Source of the DNA: Ruegeria sp. Alg231-54 | Lineage (GTDB): Bacteria > Pseudomonadota > Alphaproteobacteria > Rhodobacterales > Rhodobacteraceae | Assembly: GCF_900143525.1 (NCBI RefSeq) | Contig: NZ_FREZ01000006.1 | Span: forward strand, 62,001-126,000 | Direction: 5' to 3' | DNA length: 64,000 nt | Shown here: piece after piece, positions 25,323 to 33,710 of the stretch | Layout of the letters: each line of letters begins with the position of its first letter | How positions within the stretch are numbered: position 1 is the first letter of the stretch | Position numbers and translations under genes: made by a program | Notes under the pieces: generated by a model | Told to the model about the DNA's origin: nothing | Seen by the model: the letters and a program-made list of their open reading frames with translations, nothing else | The model's database searches: none

Positions 25323-26539
25323 TGCGGTTCAGCCTGCGTCAGTACCTGCAGGACAACGCGACCTGGTTGGGCGCGGGGGTCCTTTTGACCTTTCTGTCCA
25401 GCTTTGGGCAAACCTTCTTCATCTCAATCTTCGCTGGAAACATTCGCGCGGAATTTGGTCTTGGGCACGGCGCGTGGGGTGGTCTTTACTCTCTGGGGAC
25501 CACCGTTTCGGCCATCGTTATGATCTGGGCCGGCGGGTTGACAGATGTTTTCCGCGTCCGCGTATTGGGACCCGCCGTTCTGGCTGGTCTGGCCGTGGCG
25601 GCGGTGGCCATGGCTGTGAACAGCTGGCTTGTCCTGTTGCCGCTGGTGGTTTTTTTATTGCGCCTGTTCGGACAGGGGATGAGCGTCCATCTGGCACAGG
25701 TCGCCATGGCGCGATGGTTCATCGTTACACGTGGCAAAGCCCTGTCGATTGCATCGGTCGGCTACGCGATTGGTGAAGCACTGCTGCCGCTGGCATTTGT
25801 GGCCGCGATGGCGTTTCTGGACTGGCGATGGCTGTGGGTGTTGTCCGCAGTGGTCGTCCTGATGGGGATACCCGTTCTGACGCGACTTTTGCGTCAGGAG
25901 CGCACGCCGCAAAGTCTGGCGGATGCGTACTCAGCGACAGGGATGCAGGGCCGCCATTGGACCCGGAAAGACGCGTTGTTTCATCCGCTGTTTTGGTTCA
26001 TGGCCCCGACTATACTGGCCCCATCGGCCTTTATCACCACGTTTTTCTTCCATCAGGTGCATCTTGCCCAAGTCAAGGGCTGGCAGCATATCGAACTGGT
26101 CGCCCTGTTTCCGGTTTTCACCGGCGTATCCTTGATTGGGATGTTTGCGGCCGGCTGGGCGTTGGACAAATGGGGCACCGCGAGGCTGATGCCTTTTTAC
26201 CAAATCCCGATCGCAATTGGTTTTGTAATCGCGGGAATGACAAACTCGATCGGAGGGGCCCTGATCGCAATGATCTTTCTGGGCCTGACTGTTGGAGCAA
26301 ACAACACGCTACCAAGCGCTTTTTGGGCTGAATTCTACGGCACCAGGCACATTGGGGCGATCAAGGCGATGGCCACAGCAGTTATGGTTTTAGGTTCAGC
26401 GATCGGCCCCGGCCTGACCGGGATTTTGATCGACGCCGGTATGCCGCTGAGCACGCAGTTCCTGTGGATCGGCGGTGTTTTCATTCTTGTATGCCTGTCG
26501 GCTAAAATCGGAATTACGCGCGCTATGCGCTCGTTTTAA
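25322..26539 (+). CDS. MFS transporter
   Basis: About 405 residues with roughly 12 hydrophobic segments. It begins LRQYLQDNATWLGAGVLLTFLSSFGQTFF, with a loop after helix 2 (GGLTDVFRVRVLG) and a mid-protein cytoplasmic loop (residues about 190-220). It is coupled to the DUF900 gene (TGATG overlap; a GTG three bases earlier is possible). The substrate is not predictable; it looks like the monocarboxylate/oxalate-formate-like branch rather than a drug pump, with low certainty. Confidence 0.82.
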   Translation: MRFSLRQYLQDNATWLGAGVLLTFLSSFGQTFFISIFAGNIRAEFGLGHGAWGGLYSLGTTVSAIVMIWAGGLTDVFRVRVLGPAVLAGLAVAAVAMAVNSWLVLLPLVVFLLRLFGQGMSVHLAQVAMARWFIVTRGKALSIASVGYAIGEALLPLAFVAAMAFLDWRWLWVLSAVVVLMGIPVLTRLLRQERTPQSLADAYSATGMQGRHWTRKDALFHPLFWFMAPTILAPSAFITTFFFHQVHLAQVKGWQHIELVALFPVFTGVSLIGMFAAGWALDKWGTARLMPFYQIPIAIGFVIAGMTNSIGGALIAMIFLGLTVGANNTLPSAFWAEFYGTRHIGAIKAMATAVMVLGSAIGPGLTGILIDAGMPLSTQFLWIGGVFILVCLSAKIGITRAMRSF

Positions 26540-27123
26540 CGCGTCCGGCGCAGATAGACGTAATAAGCCCCTTCGCCCCCGTGGCTGATATGGGCCGGGG
26601 TCACTTGCAAAACGGCCTGCGCAAGTGGCGGCAACGCCAACCACTGCGGCACCTGGTTGCGCAACACGCCGCGTGGGGTTGGGATTGGGCCGGGTTCATC
26701 CCTGTCCTTGCCCTTTCCGGTGACAACCAGAACAAGGCGCTTACCTGACGCCTGGGCCGTCAGAATAAACCGGGTCAGCGCCGGATACGCGGTGTCCATG
26801 CGCATGCCGTGCAGGTCCAGTTTCCCTTCAGGCTTGATCTTGCCGCGTTTCATACGGCCAAATGCCTTGGTGTCCATTTGCACTGGGCTGGTGCGTAAAT
26901 TTTCACTGAGCGAGGGCCTTAACGCACTTCGTACGGGTTTACCGGGCGCGTTTTGTCCAACCTCGAATGCCTCAAACCGGGGATTTGGGGGTTTGTTCGG
27001 CTTGGGTTTGGGCAGTGTGACCGGGTGGACCGATTGTGGAATTTCGGGATGCAGCCGCTCAGCCTGTTTGGCAACCTTGCGCCACAGCTCGACCTCGTCT
27101 GCCGTCAATTTGCGTCGGGACAT
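26536..27123 (-). CDS. Smr-domain protein
   Basis: A 195-residue protein: a basic, proline-rich N-terminal half and a C-terminal Smr (small MutS-related) domain, with the motifs LDLHGMRMDTAYPAL and VVTGKGKDRDEPG and HISHGGEGAYYVYL at the end. Smr domains are nickases or RNases acting on branched or stalled substrates; stand-alone forms include SmrA/SmrB-like ribosome-rescue nucleases. ATG at 27123 overlaps the mltA stop (TGATG), so it is coupled to mltA. The frame upstream of this ATG is not real coding. Confidence 0.88.
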   Translation of the reverse strand: MSRRKLTADEVELWRKVAKQAERLHPEIPQSVHPVTLPKPKPNKPPNPRFEAFEVGQNAPGKPVRSALRPSLSENLRTSPVQMDTKAFGRMKRGKIKPEGKLDLHGMRMDTAYPALTRFILTAQASGKRLVLVVTGKGKDRDEPGPIPTPRGVLRNQVPQWLALPPLAQAVLQVTPAHISHGGEGAYYVYLRRTR

Positions 27124-28157
27124 CAGAATTCGTCCGGTAACAGGGCATAGGCCCGCTGGATCGGCAGCAACAGCACCATCCGCCCCGGATCCTTGAGGCG
27201 CCCGGCAGCCTTTCCGGCCTCGTCCCCAGTGCCAAAGAAGATATCCGCACGCTGCGCCCCTTTGATGGCGGCACCGGTGTCCTGCGCAATCATCAACCGT
27301 CGCAACGGGGTCTTGCCGTCCTTTTCCACCCAAACAGGGGCACCCAGCGGCGTATGAGACGGATCAGCTGCAATACTGCGCATCGTGGTGACCGACCGGT
27401 TCATGGCACCCAGCGGCCCAAGCTCGGGCGCGACGCGCGAAACCTCGCGGAAGAACACGTAAGAGGGGTTGTGAAACAACAGCTCGGCCCCGGCTTCGGG
27501 ATTTTTGCGCACCCAAGCGCGGATCATCTGGGCACTAACCTCATGCGCACCCAGCGCCCCCTGACGAATCAGCTCAGTCCCGATGGAACGATAGGGGTGA
27601 CCGTTTGCGCCGCCATAGCCGACGCGCAAGGCACTGCCATCTGGAAGGCGCACACGCCCCGAGCCCTGAATTTGCAGAAAGAACAGCTCAGCCGGGTCAT
27701 CCACCCAAGCGATCTCAAGGCCGCGGCCCTGCATTGCGTCGCCCGTCAGGATTTCACGGCGGCTGAGCCAAAGCCCTTCGGACCGCGCCTCTGGCGGCAT
27801 TTTGTAAATCGGGTATTTGAACCGGTCAGTCCGGGTTTTGGACCCGTCCAGTTCAGGTTCGAAATAGCCGGTGAACAGGGCCTCTTCTCCGTCCTCGACC
27901 AGAACCGGACGAAAGAACAGCTCAAAAAACGAGCGCGCCGCGTCTGCGTCGTAGGTTTGGGCGACGCGACACAATGCCTGCCAATCCGGATCGTTCAAAT
28001 CACCGCAAGTGTTCAGAAATACCGAAAGGGCCGTCCCGTGATCGTCGGCAGCCCATCCATCCAGATCGTCAAAAGAAAGAATTGATCGCGTCGGTTCAGC
28101 GCTGGCGGCAGTGGTCATAACTGCCACCAGAAATAGCGACCGGAGCGCGCCAATCAT
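27123..28157 (-). CDS. mltA: Membrane-bound lytic murein transglycosylase A
   Basis: Cleaves peptidoglycan glycan strands to 1,6-anhydroMurNAc ends. The 344-residue protein has a signal peptide (residues 1-20) without a lipobox Cys, the MltA signatures FTGYFEPELDGSKT, QIQGSGRVRLPDG and YGGANGHPYRSIG, and a C-terminal 3D domain (AQDTGAAIKG, ADIFFGTG) bearing the catalytic Asp. Muropeptides released by such enzymes would feed recycling of the AmgK-MurU type. Overlaps its neighbours at both ends. Confidence 0.93.
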   Translation of the reverse strand: MIGALRSLFLVAVMTTAASAEPTRSILSFDDLDGWAADDHGTALSVFLNTCGDLNDPDWQALCRVAQTYDADAARSFFELFFRPVLVEDGEEALFTGYFEPELDGSKTRTDRFKYPIYKMPPEARSEGLWLSRREILTGDAMQGRGLEIAWVDDPAELFFLQIQGSGRVRLPDGSALRVGYGGANGHPYRSIGTELIRQGALGAHEVSAQMIRAWVRKNPEAGAELLFHNPSYVFFREVSRVAPELGPLGAMNRSVTTMRSIAADPSHTPLGAPVWVEKDGKTPLRRLMIAQDTGAAIKGAQRADIFFGTGDEAGKAAGRLKDPGRMVLLLPIQRAYALLPDEF

Positions 28158-28813
28158 GCGTCCGTGGCAACAAGCAGCCAGTTTGGATCATCAGCGCCCA
28201 TAACACGGGCAAAGGTCCAGCTGTCCTTTTGGCGTTTTACAGTGTTTGGGTTGCCTTCGATGATATCACCGCCACGATCGCGTACGACCGAGGTCAGTTC
28301 ACCCACAAACCGCATGGTGATTTCCGCCTGGTTTGTGTCTTTGTCGAAGGTCGCATCTGCCAGCGCGGTTTCACGCACGCCGATAAATTCGGCTTCGATG
28401 GTCAGGCCCTGATCTTCACGGGCCGCCACAACTGAAACGAATGTGTCAAACACCTCTTCGGACAGGAAGGGCTGGATTTCATCCAGATTGCCCTTTTCGA
28501 ACCCCATGACGATCATCTCATAGGCTCCGCGGGCACCCTGCACGAATTCACCAACAGAGAATTCGGGCTCGACCCGCTTCATCGCGGCCAGCGTTTTCGC
28601 CTGTTCGCTGTCTTCGGCGACATGGTCTGTGATGTCATGATCCGGCCCGCCTTCGATCACCTCGAAGCCGCGACGCGACTTGTCCGCCTCGGGTTGCTGT
28701 TGAACAGGGGGTTTCTCAAAACCCTCACGTGTACCCAGCACGCTTTTCAGGCGCAGGATCAGGAAAACGGCAATTCCGGCCAGGACCAGCAACTGGATCA
28801 TCGGTTCGTTCAT
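28154..28813 (-). CDS. Tim44-like domain protein
   Basis: A 219-residue protein with an N-terminal membrane segment (IQLLVLAGIAVFLILRL), a charged linker and a C-terminal Tim44-like (NTF2-fold) domain: FVQGARGAYEMIVMGFEKGN and ADDPNWLLVAT. The bacterial relative of mitochondrial Tim44 in Caulobacter (TimA) is membrane-associated. In many alphaproteobacteria this gene lies between secB/fxsA and mltA, as here, suggesting an envelope or translocation role. ATGA overlap with mltA. Confidence 0.85.
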   Translation of the reverse strand: MNEPMIQLLVLAGIAVFLILRLKSVLGTREGFEKPPVQQQPEADKSRRGFEVIEGGPDHDITDHVAEDSEQAKTLAAMKRVEPEFSVGEFVQGARGAYEMIVMGFEKGNLDEIQPFLSEEVFDTFVSVVAAREDQGLTIEAEFIGVRETALADATFDKDTNQAEITMRFVGELTSVVRDRGGDIIEGNPNTVKRQKDSWTFARVMGADDPNWLLVATDA

Positions 28814-28920
28814 TTCATCCTCTTTTCAGACCGCGACTTTGTATACGCGGCCTCATGCCACTATGTAGGTGACAGATCGTGGCAAGTCCACAGCCCGGCC
28901 TAAGGGAAAGGATAACGCAG

Positions 28921-29421
28921 ATGTACCTGTTCTTGGCATTTTTGTTGGTGCCGATCATCGAGATCGCCCTGTTCATACAGGTCGGCGGCCTGATTGGCCT
29001 GTGGCCTACGCTGGCGATCGTCGTTCTGACGGCCGTTATCGGCACCTTTATGGTCAGGACACAAGGTCGCATGGCACTGGTCAATTTGCAGCGATCCTTT
29101 TCTGAACTGGATGACCCGACCGAGCCTTTGGCCCATGGCGCGATGATCTTGCTGTCTGGTGTTTTGCTGCTGACGCCGGGATTTTTCACCGATGCCGTTG
29201 GCTTTGCACTGCTTGTTCCGGGTATTCGAGTGGCCGTATTCAAATACCTGAAATCCAAGGCGACCATCACGCATTTCCAGATGGGCACCGGCGCACAGTT
29301 CCGCACTGGTCCCACCCAGTTTGATCAGGATGACGTGATCGACGGAGATTTTACTGAGGTTCGCCCGCGTCAGAACCCCTCAAAGCCATCCAAATGGGTC
29401 GAAGGTCCACCCCAGCATTGA
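28921..29421 (+). CDS. fxsA: FxsA family membrane protein
   Basis: A 166-residue membrane protein with hydrophobic segments near residues 2-45 and 75-100, matching FxsA: MYLFLAFLLVPIIEIALFIQVG, then LSGVLLLTPGFFTDAVGF. In E. coli, FxsA overproduction relieves T7 phage exclusion by F-plasmid PifA; the normal role is unknown. Start at 28921 follows AAAGGA. Divergent from the Tim44-like gene and followed by secB. Confidence 0.88.
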   Translation: MYLFLAFLLVPIIEIALFIQVGGLIGLWPTLAIVVLTAVIGTFMVRTQGRMALVNLQRSFSELDDPTEPLAHGAMILLSGVLLLTPGFFTDAVGFALLVPGIRVAVFKYLKSKATITHFQMGTGAQFRTGPTQFDQDDVIDGDFTEVRPRQNPSKPSKWVEGPPQH

Positions 29422-29475
29422 GGTGCCGCGCCCAACTTGCTAAGCAGTGGCAAATTTCATTTTCGGAGTAGATCC

Positions 29476-29973
29476 ATGGCTGACGAAAGCCCTGCAGAAA
29501 ACACCGCGGCACAGACCGCCCCTCAGATCCAGATGCGCGTTCTGGGACAGTTCATTCGCGATATGTCTTTTGAAAACGTGATGGCGCAAAAAGGCGTGTC
29601 TGGTGACGTTCAGCCCGAGATTGCCGTTCAGGTGAACCTGGACGCCAAAAAGCGCCCGACCGAGCATCAGTACGAAGTTGCCGTCAAACTGAACCTGACC
29701 TCGAAAGCTAAGGGCATGGAAGACGTTCTGTTCCTGTGCGAGCTGGATTATTGCGGCCTGTTCCACATCGAAGGCGTGGCAGAAGACCAGTTGCACCCGT
29801 TCCTGATGATCGAGTGCCCGCGCATGCTGTTCCCGTTCCTGCGCCGCATTGTCAGCGACATCACCCGTGACGGTGGTTTCCCGCCGGTCAACCTGGACAA
29901 TATCGACTTTGTTGCGCTGTACCGTAACGAGCTGATGCGCCGTCAGGCCGAAACCGAAAAAACCGAAGCCTAA
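29476..29973 (+). CDS. secB: Protein-export chaperone SecB
   Basis: Tetrameric cytosolic chaperone that holds preproteins unfolded for SecA. The 165-residue protein shows the family features QFIRDMSFENVMAQ, YCGLFHIEGV and the stretch ECPRMLFPFLRRIVSDITRDGGFPP-like block in the second half. ATG at 29476 follows CGGAG. This secB-fxsA-Tim44 block on one side of dnaQ-coaE-aroE-maf is the conserved origin-proximal order of many alphaproteobacteria. Confidence 0.96.
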   Translation: MADESPAENTAAQTAPQIQMRVLGQFIRDMSFENVMAQKGVSGDVQPEIAVQVNLDAKKRPTEHQYEVAVKLNLTSKAKGMEDVLFLCELDYCGLFHIEGVAEDQLHPFLMIECPRMLFPFLRRIVSDITRDGGFPPVNLDNIDFVALYRNELMRRQAETEKTEA

Positions 29974-29980
29974 TCGGTAC

Positions 29981-30013
29981 GACCCGCGCCGGGCAGGGGC
30001 TCAGGCGCGGGTC
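29981..30013. terminator. Hairpin between secB and dnaQ
   Basis: Perfect 10-bp inverted repeat GACCCGCGCC (29981-29990) with GGCGCGGGTC (30004-30013), 13-base loop, overlapping the dnaQ stop codon at 30001-30003. It serves two convergent genes; no T tract is present, so it may be a rho-assisted or stabilising hairpin. Confidence 0.6.
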
Positions 30014-30723
30014 CACAGGGCGTTTTCGCCCAGCTTCTCCACAAATGTTTCATGTGCCGCGCGTTCTTCCGCGGTGATTTTCGACGCCAGCGGCGTCGGG
30101 CGCGCTGTTGGCCGCCAATCGTCCCCTCCGCCACCGGCAGATGCCGCGCTGGTAGACAGGCCAAAGTCCGGCTGTCGCCCGCCAATCAGTTCCAGGTAAA
30201 CCTCGGCCAGAATTTCCGAGTCGAGCAGCGCGCCGTGCAGCACCCGGTTCGTATTGTCGATGTTGAACCGCCGACACAACGCATCCAATGACGCGGGCGA
30301 GCCCGGAAACCGTTTACGCGCAATTGCCAACGTGTCCAATGCCTGATCCATCGGCAGTTGGGGCAACCCCATCCATCTGAGTTCCGCATTCAGGAATTTC
30401 ATGTCGAAGGATGCGTTGTGGATTACCAGTTTGGAATCCTGAATGAAATCAAGGAAGCCCTGACCCACCTTGGCAAAAACCGGCTTGTCTTTCAGCGTGA
30501 CCTCACCCTTTTCCGGGGGGCGCGGAGTGTCCAGCAGGTCGGGGCCGATACCGTGCACGCCAAATGCCTCTTCGGGCATCGAACGCTCGGGGTTGATGTA
30601 GACGTGATAGGTCTCACCCGTGGCCATATGGTTCCATAGTTCGACTGCGCCGATTTCTACGATCCGGTCACCGCTTTCGGGATCAAACCCCGTGGTTTCG
30701 GTATCGAGTACAATCTCACGCAT
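30001..30723 (-). CDS. dnaQ: DNA polymerase III epsilon subunit (proofreading exonuclease)
   Basis: DEDDh 3'-5' exonuclease of the replicase. 240 residues with Exo I LDTETTGFDP, Exo II VIHNASFDMKFLN and Exo III RVLHGALLDSEILAEVY (catalytic His and Asp). The Gly/Ala-rich linker ASAGGGGDD then leads to a C-terminal segment that in the family binds the alpha subunit. ATG at 30723 overlaps the end of coaE by a few bases; the extra upstream codons of the frame lie inside coaE. Confidence 0.95.
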   Translation of the reverse strand: MREIVLDTETTGFDPESGDRIVEIGAVELWNHMATGETYHVYINPERSMPEEAFGVHGIGPDLLDTPRPPEKGEVTLKDKPVFAKVGQGFLDFIQDSKLVIHNASFDMKFLNAELRWMGLPQLPMDQALDTLAIARKRFPGSPASLDALCRRFNIDNTNRVLHGALLDSEILAEVYLELIGGRQPDFGLSTSAASAGGGGDDWRPTARPTPLASKITAEERAAHETFVEKLGENALWTRA

Positions 30724-31309
30724 TAGCCATCCCCGCCCGTATCTGTCTGACCACATCCTGCACCTGTGCGCGGGCGTGGTCCAGTGTGTCCGTCACGATC
30801 ACAAAGTCCGACCGGGCGCATTTTTCCTCATTGGGCATCTGCTTGGACCGGATCTGTTCGAACTGCGCCTCAGTCATCGTTCCGCGCTCCATCACACGTC
30901 GCTTTTGCTCGTCCGCCGGGACTTGAACACAAGCAACCGCATCCATCGACGCATTGCCGCCTGTTTCAAACAACAAGGGGATGTCGAAAACCAGAATGTC
31001 CGCCATGGCGCTATCCCGAAAACCCGCCCGGTCGGCGGCCACCAAAGGGTGCACGATGCTTTCGATCACTTTCAATGCCGCCGGATCCAAGGATATGGCT
31101 TGTTTCAAGGCATCCCGGCTGACCGCGCCATCAACAATTGCCTCAGGAAACGCATCACGCATCGGCTCTACCGCCGCACCGCCTGCAGAATACAGCCGAT
31201 GCACAGCCGCGTCCGCATCCCAAAGCGCACAGCCTTCATCCACGAACATTTGCGCCGTGGTGCTTTTTCCCATTCCGATCGAGCCTGTCAGGCCAAGAGC
31301 AAAGCTCAT
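30716..31309 (-). CDS. coaE: Dephospho-CoA kinase
   Basis: Last step of coenzyme A synthesis, phosphorylating the ribose 3'-OH of dephospho-CoA. The 197-residue P-loop kinase has LTGSIGMGKSTTAQMF at the N-terminus, the substrate region DADAAVHRLY and the lid-type VPADEQKRRVMERG. ATGA overlap with aroE; cotranscribed maf-aroE-coaE-dnaQ. Confidence 0.96.
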   Translation of the reverse strand: MSFALGLTGSIGMGKSTTAQMFVDEGCALWDADAAVHRLYSAGGAAVEPMRDAFPEAIVDGAVSRDALKQAISLDPAALKVIESIVHPLVAADRAGFRDSAMADILVFDIPLLFETGGNASMDAVACVQVPADEQKRRVMERGTMTEAQFEQIRSKQMPNEEKCARSDFVIVTDTLDHARAQVQDVVRQIRAGMANA

Positions 31310-32139
31310 CCCAGCACCGTGGCGCGCAACTCATCCGTTACCTCGGGCCGTTTTCCAAACCAACGCTCAAAGCCCGGAACCGCCTGGTGCAACAACATGC
31401 CCAGACCGTCGACGGTTGTGCACCCGGCCTCTTCGGCCGCTTGCAGAAGCCTGGTTTTCAGAGGGACGTAGACAAGATCAGTAACCACAGAGCCCGGCTG
31501 CAACCCATCCAACGGCACACGCAATTCGGGCTGCCCCTGCATACCCAGCGATGTGGTGTTCACCACCAGCTCCGCATTCTCGATCACATTGCCGGCCTTG
31601 ACCCAATCAACCACGGTTATGCGCGGTCCAAATTCTTCTTTCAATTGGTCGGCCCGGGCACGCGTGCGGTTGGTCAGCATAATCTCGGGCACACCGGCCT
31701 CTACCAGGGCCTGCAAAACGGCGCGCGCAGCCCCGCCCGCGCCAAAAACCACGGCTGGCCCGTCCTGCGGGTTCCAGTCGGGCGCCCCTGCAAGCAGATT
31801 TTCCATAAATCCGTAGCCGTCGGTGTTATCTGCATGAATCGAGCCATCAGGCTGAAAGACAAGTGTATTCGCCGCACCAACCTTTGCCGCCCGATCTGAC
31901 ACGTGATCCGCGATCTGCAAGGCGGCTTCTTTATGGGGGACGGTTACATTTGCGCCGACAAACCCGGCTTTGGGCAGGGTCCGCAGAACACTCTCCAAAT
32001 CCTCGGGTGCGACGTCCATAGGGATATAGTGCCCGGGCAGCCCATAAGTCTTTAGCCAATGTCCATGCAGTTTAGGGGATTTTGAATGTCCAATCGGATG
32101 CCCAATTACGCCGGCCAATGGAATTTGGTTATCCGTCAT
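31306..32139 (-). CDS. aroE: Shikimate dehydrogenase
   Basis: Reduces 3-dehydroshikimate with NADPH in aromatic amino acid synthesis. The 277-residue protein has the substrate site GHPIGHSKSPKLH, the catalytic Lys in NVTVPHKEAALQ, the dinucleotide motif GAGGAARAVLQAL and the basic pocket LTNRTRARADQL. Coupled by ATGA to both maf and coaE. Confidence 0.96.
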   Translation of the reverse strand: MTDNQIPLAGVIGHPIGHSKSPKLHGHWLKTYGLPGHYIPMDVAPEDLESVLRTLPKAGFVGANVTVPHKEAALQIADHVSDRAAKVGAANTLVFQPDGSIHADNTDGYGFMENLLAGAPDWNPQDGPAVVFGAGGAARAVLQALVEAGVPEIMLTNRTRARADQLKEEFGPRITVVDWVKAGNVIENAELVVNTTSLGMQGQPELRVPLDGLQPGSVVTDLVYVPLKTRLLQAAEEAGCTTVDGLGMLLHQAVPGFERWFGKRPEVTDELRATVLG

Positions 32140-32735
32140 TGATCAATCACCCCTTTAACAGCCAGAAAATTCAGCAACTCTAACAGGGGCATACCCAAAA
32201 CATTAAAATAGTCGCCGTCAATGGTCGCGAAAAGGCGCACACCTTCTTCCTCAAGCTTATAAGCCCCGACCGCATGGCGAATACTGTCCCAGTTGCGGTC
32301 TATGTAGTCACGCAGATAGGCATCGGAACTCATGCGCATGCGCAGACGTACCTGACCAACATGGCGCCAGATCGGCTCACCATTCTGATAAATCACGGCC
32401 GCCGACAACAGCATATGCTGCTTGCCCCGCATTGCCTTCAGCTGCGCCAGCGCGTCTTGGGGCGTTTCTGGTTTCGACAAAAGCTGGCCATCGAAGTCCA
32501 GAACCTGATCACAGCCCAGAACCATCGCGCCAGGGTTCTTGTCGCTAACCTTGCGGGCCTTCATTTCGGCCAAAGTGTCTGCGATATCCCGAGGGGGGGC
32601 ATCTTCGGCCAACAAGGCGCGTTTGGCAGTATCCTCATCCACGCGCGCGGTTTCCACCGTGAACGGCACGCCCGCATTGCGCAAAAGCTGCGCGCGGATA
32701 GATGACCCCGAGGCAAGGATGATGGGGACAGACAT
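32136..32735 (-). CDS. maf: Maf family nucleotide pyrophosphatase
   Basis: Hydrolyses non-canonical or selected nucleoside triphosphates and has been linked to septum control in Bacillus. The 199-residue protein starts LASGSSIRAQLLRNAGVPF and contains VLGCDQVLDFDGQLLSKP and the second-half EEGVRLFATIDGDYFNVLGMP. ATG at 32735 is chosen because the frame upstream of it lies in the AT-rich origin region. A DnaA-box-like TGTGGAAAA overlaps its start codon. Confidence 0.92.
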   Translation of the reverse strand: MSVPIILASGSSIRAQLLRNAGVPFTVETARVDEDTAKRALLAEDAPPRDIADTLAEMKARKVSDKNPGAMVLGCDQVLDFDGQLLSKPETPQDALAQLKAMRGKQHMLLSAAVIYQNGEPIWRHVGQVRLRMRMSSDAYLRDYIDRNWDSIRHAVGAYKLEEEGVRLFATIDGDYFNVLGMPLLELLNFLAVKGVIDQ

Positions 32736-33138
32736 GTGGAAAACCCCTGAGCAAATCGTTGAGCGTTCTAAGATGGTTTGTATGGTTTTCCGGTTGACAC
32801 GCAACCCCGGGAATTTCGCCTGAAACTTCCATGAGTCGTTCGAAGATCGTCCTTTTGGGACAAGGATAACTTTGCAGCGTGGGAAAACTGGGATTTCCTG
32901 TCTTACCCAACGAGTTATCCCCAAACAAGCTTGGATGAATTCTTGCTAAGATACTGATCTTAAATTATAAAAGCTGAAATCAACAGAATCACCTATTTGC
33001 GGCACAATTCTATCCACCTGGGGAAAACACATGCGTAAAAAAGTAATCCACGGAATTTACGCACCCTACAAAACCATCATCCTTTTTCTTTTCCTATTTT
33101 TTTATTAGGGAGGGTTCCAACCAACGTCCGGAGCCAGA
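32736..33138. other. oriC: Candidate chromosome replication origin (oriC)
   Basis: A 400-bp gene-free gap from which genes diverge: maf-aroE-coaE-dnaQ leftward, hemJ-rho-mnmE-mnmG-rsmG-parAB rightward. It has DnaA-box-like 9-mers: TTTTCCACA on the minus strand (32735-32743, fits TTWTNCACA), TTATCCCCA (32915-32923, one mismatch to TTATCCACA), CTATCCACC (33010-33018) and TAATCCACG (33044-33052), two mismatches each. An AT-rich stretch (about 32940-32990) lies between the second and third and could be the unwinding element; a second AT-rich tract is at 33063-33108. Gene context matches known alphaproteobacterial origins. Confidence 0.75.
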
Positions 33139-33588
33139 ATGACCGATCTTCTTTTCACGATTTACCCGTGGGTGAAGTCATTGCACATCATGGCTGTGAT
33201 CTCATGGATGGCAGGTTTGTTCTATTTGCCCAGACTATACGTCTATCACGTTGAGAAAGCCCAAAAGGTCGAAGGCGCAGAAACCATCTTCTTTGAGATG
33301 GAAGAGAAGCTGCTGCGTGTGATCATGCGACCCGCGATGTATGTAGCGTGGCTCTGCGGGTTGATCATGGTGTTCACGCCCGGCATTGTCGGGTGGGATT
33401 GGTCCTGGCCCTGGATCAAGGGTGCTGCCGTAATTGGCATGACCTGGTTCCATCATTGGCTGATGGCTCGGCGCAAGGATTTCCTTGAGGGCCAAAATAA
33501 GCTCACTGGGCGACAGTTTCGCATGATGAACGAGGTCCCGACCGTTCTGATGGTTATCATCGTCCTGGCGGTCGTTGTGAAGTTCTGA
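33139..33588 (+). CDS. hemJ: Protoporphyrinogen IX oxidase HemJ
   Basis: Membrane enzyme oxidising protoporphyrinogen IX to protoporphyrin IX in haem synthesis; the HemJ family replaces HemG/HemY in many alphaproteobacteria. 149 residues, about four hydrophobic helices, with the N-terminal [22 protein letters not shown] carrying the conserved haem-ligand His, and a C-terminal helix [12 protein letters not shown]. First gene to the right of the putative origin. CGGAG precedes the ATG. Confidence 0.92.
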   Translation: MTDLLFTIYPWVKSLHIMAVISWMAGLFYLPRLYVYHVEKAQKVEGAETIFFEMEEKLLRVIMRPAMYVAWLCGLIMVFTPGIVGWDWSWPWIKGAAVIGMTWFHHWLMARRKDFLEGQNKLTGRQFRMMNEVPTVLMVIIVLAVVVKF

Positions 33589-33710
33589 GGGCCCGTTTGA
33601 CTCCGACGGCCCGCGCGCTTATGAAGGGATCAACACGCCCGTCCGGGCGGCGTATCTTCCGTACTGAAATTCCACTTCGTGCCGCAATGTCAGCGGCGAA
33701 GGTATATATC

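Noticed and set aside
33640..33655. Hairpin before rho as an intrinsic terminator of hemJ
   Set aside because: Short stem with a 4-base loop and no T tract; noted only as a possible leader structure.
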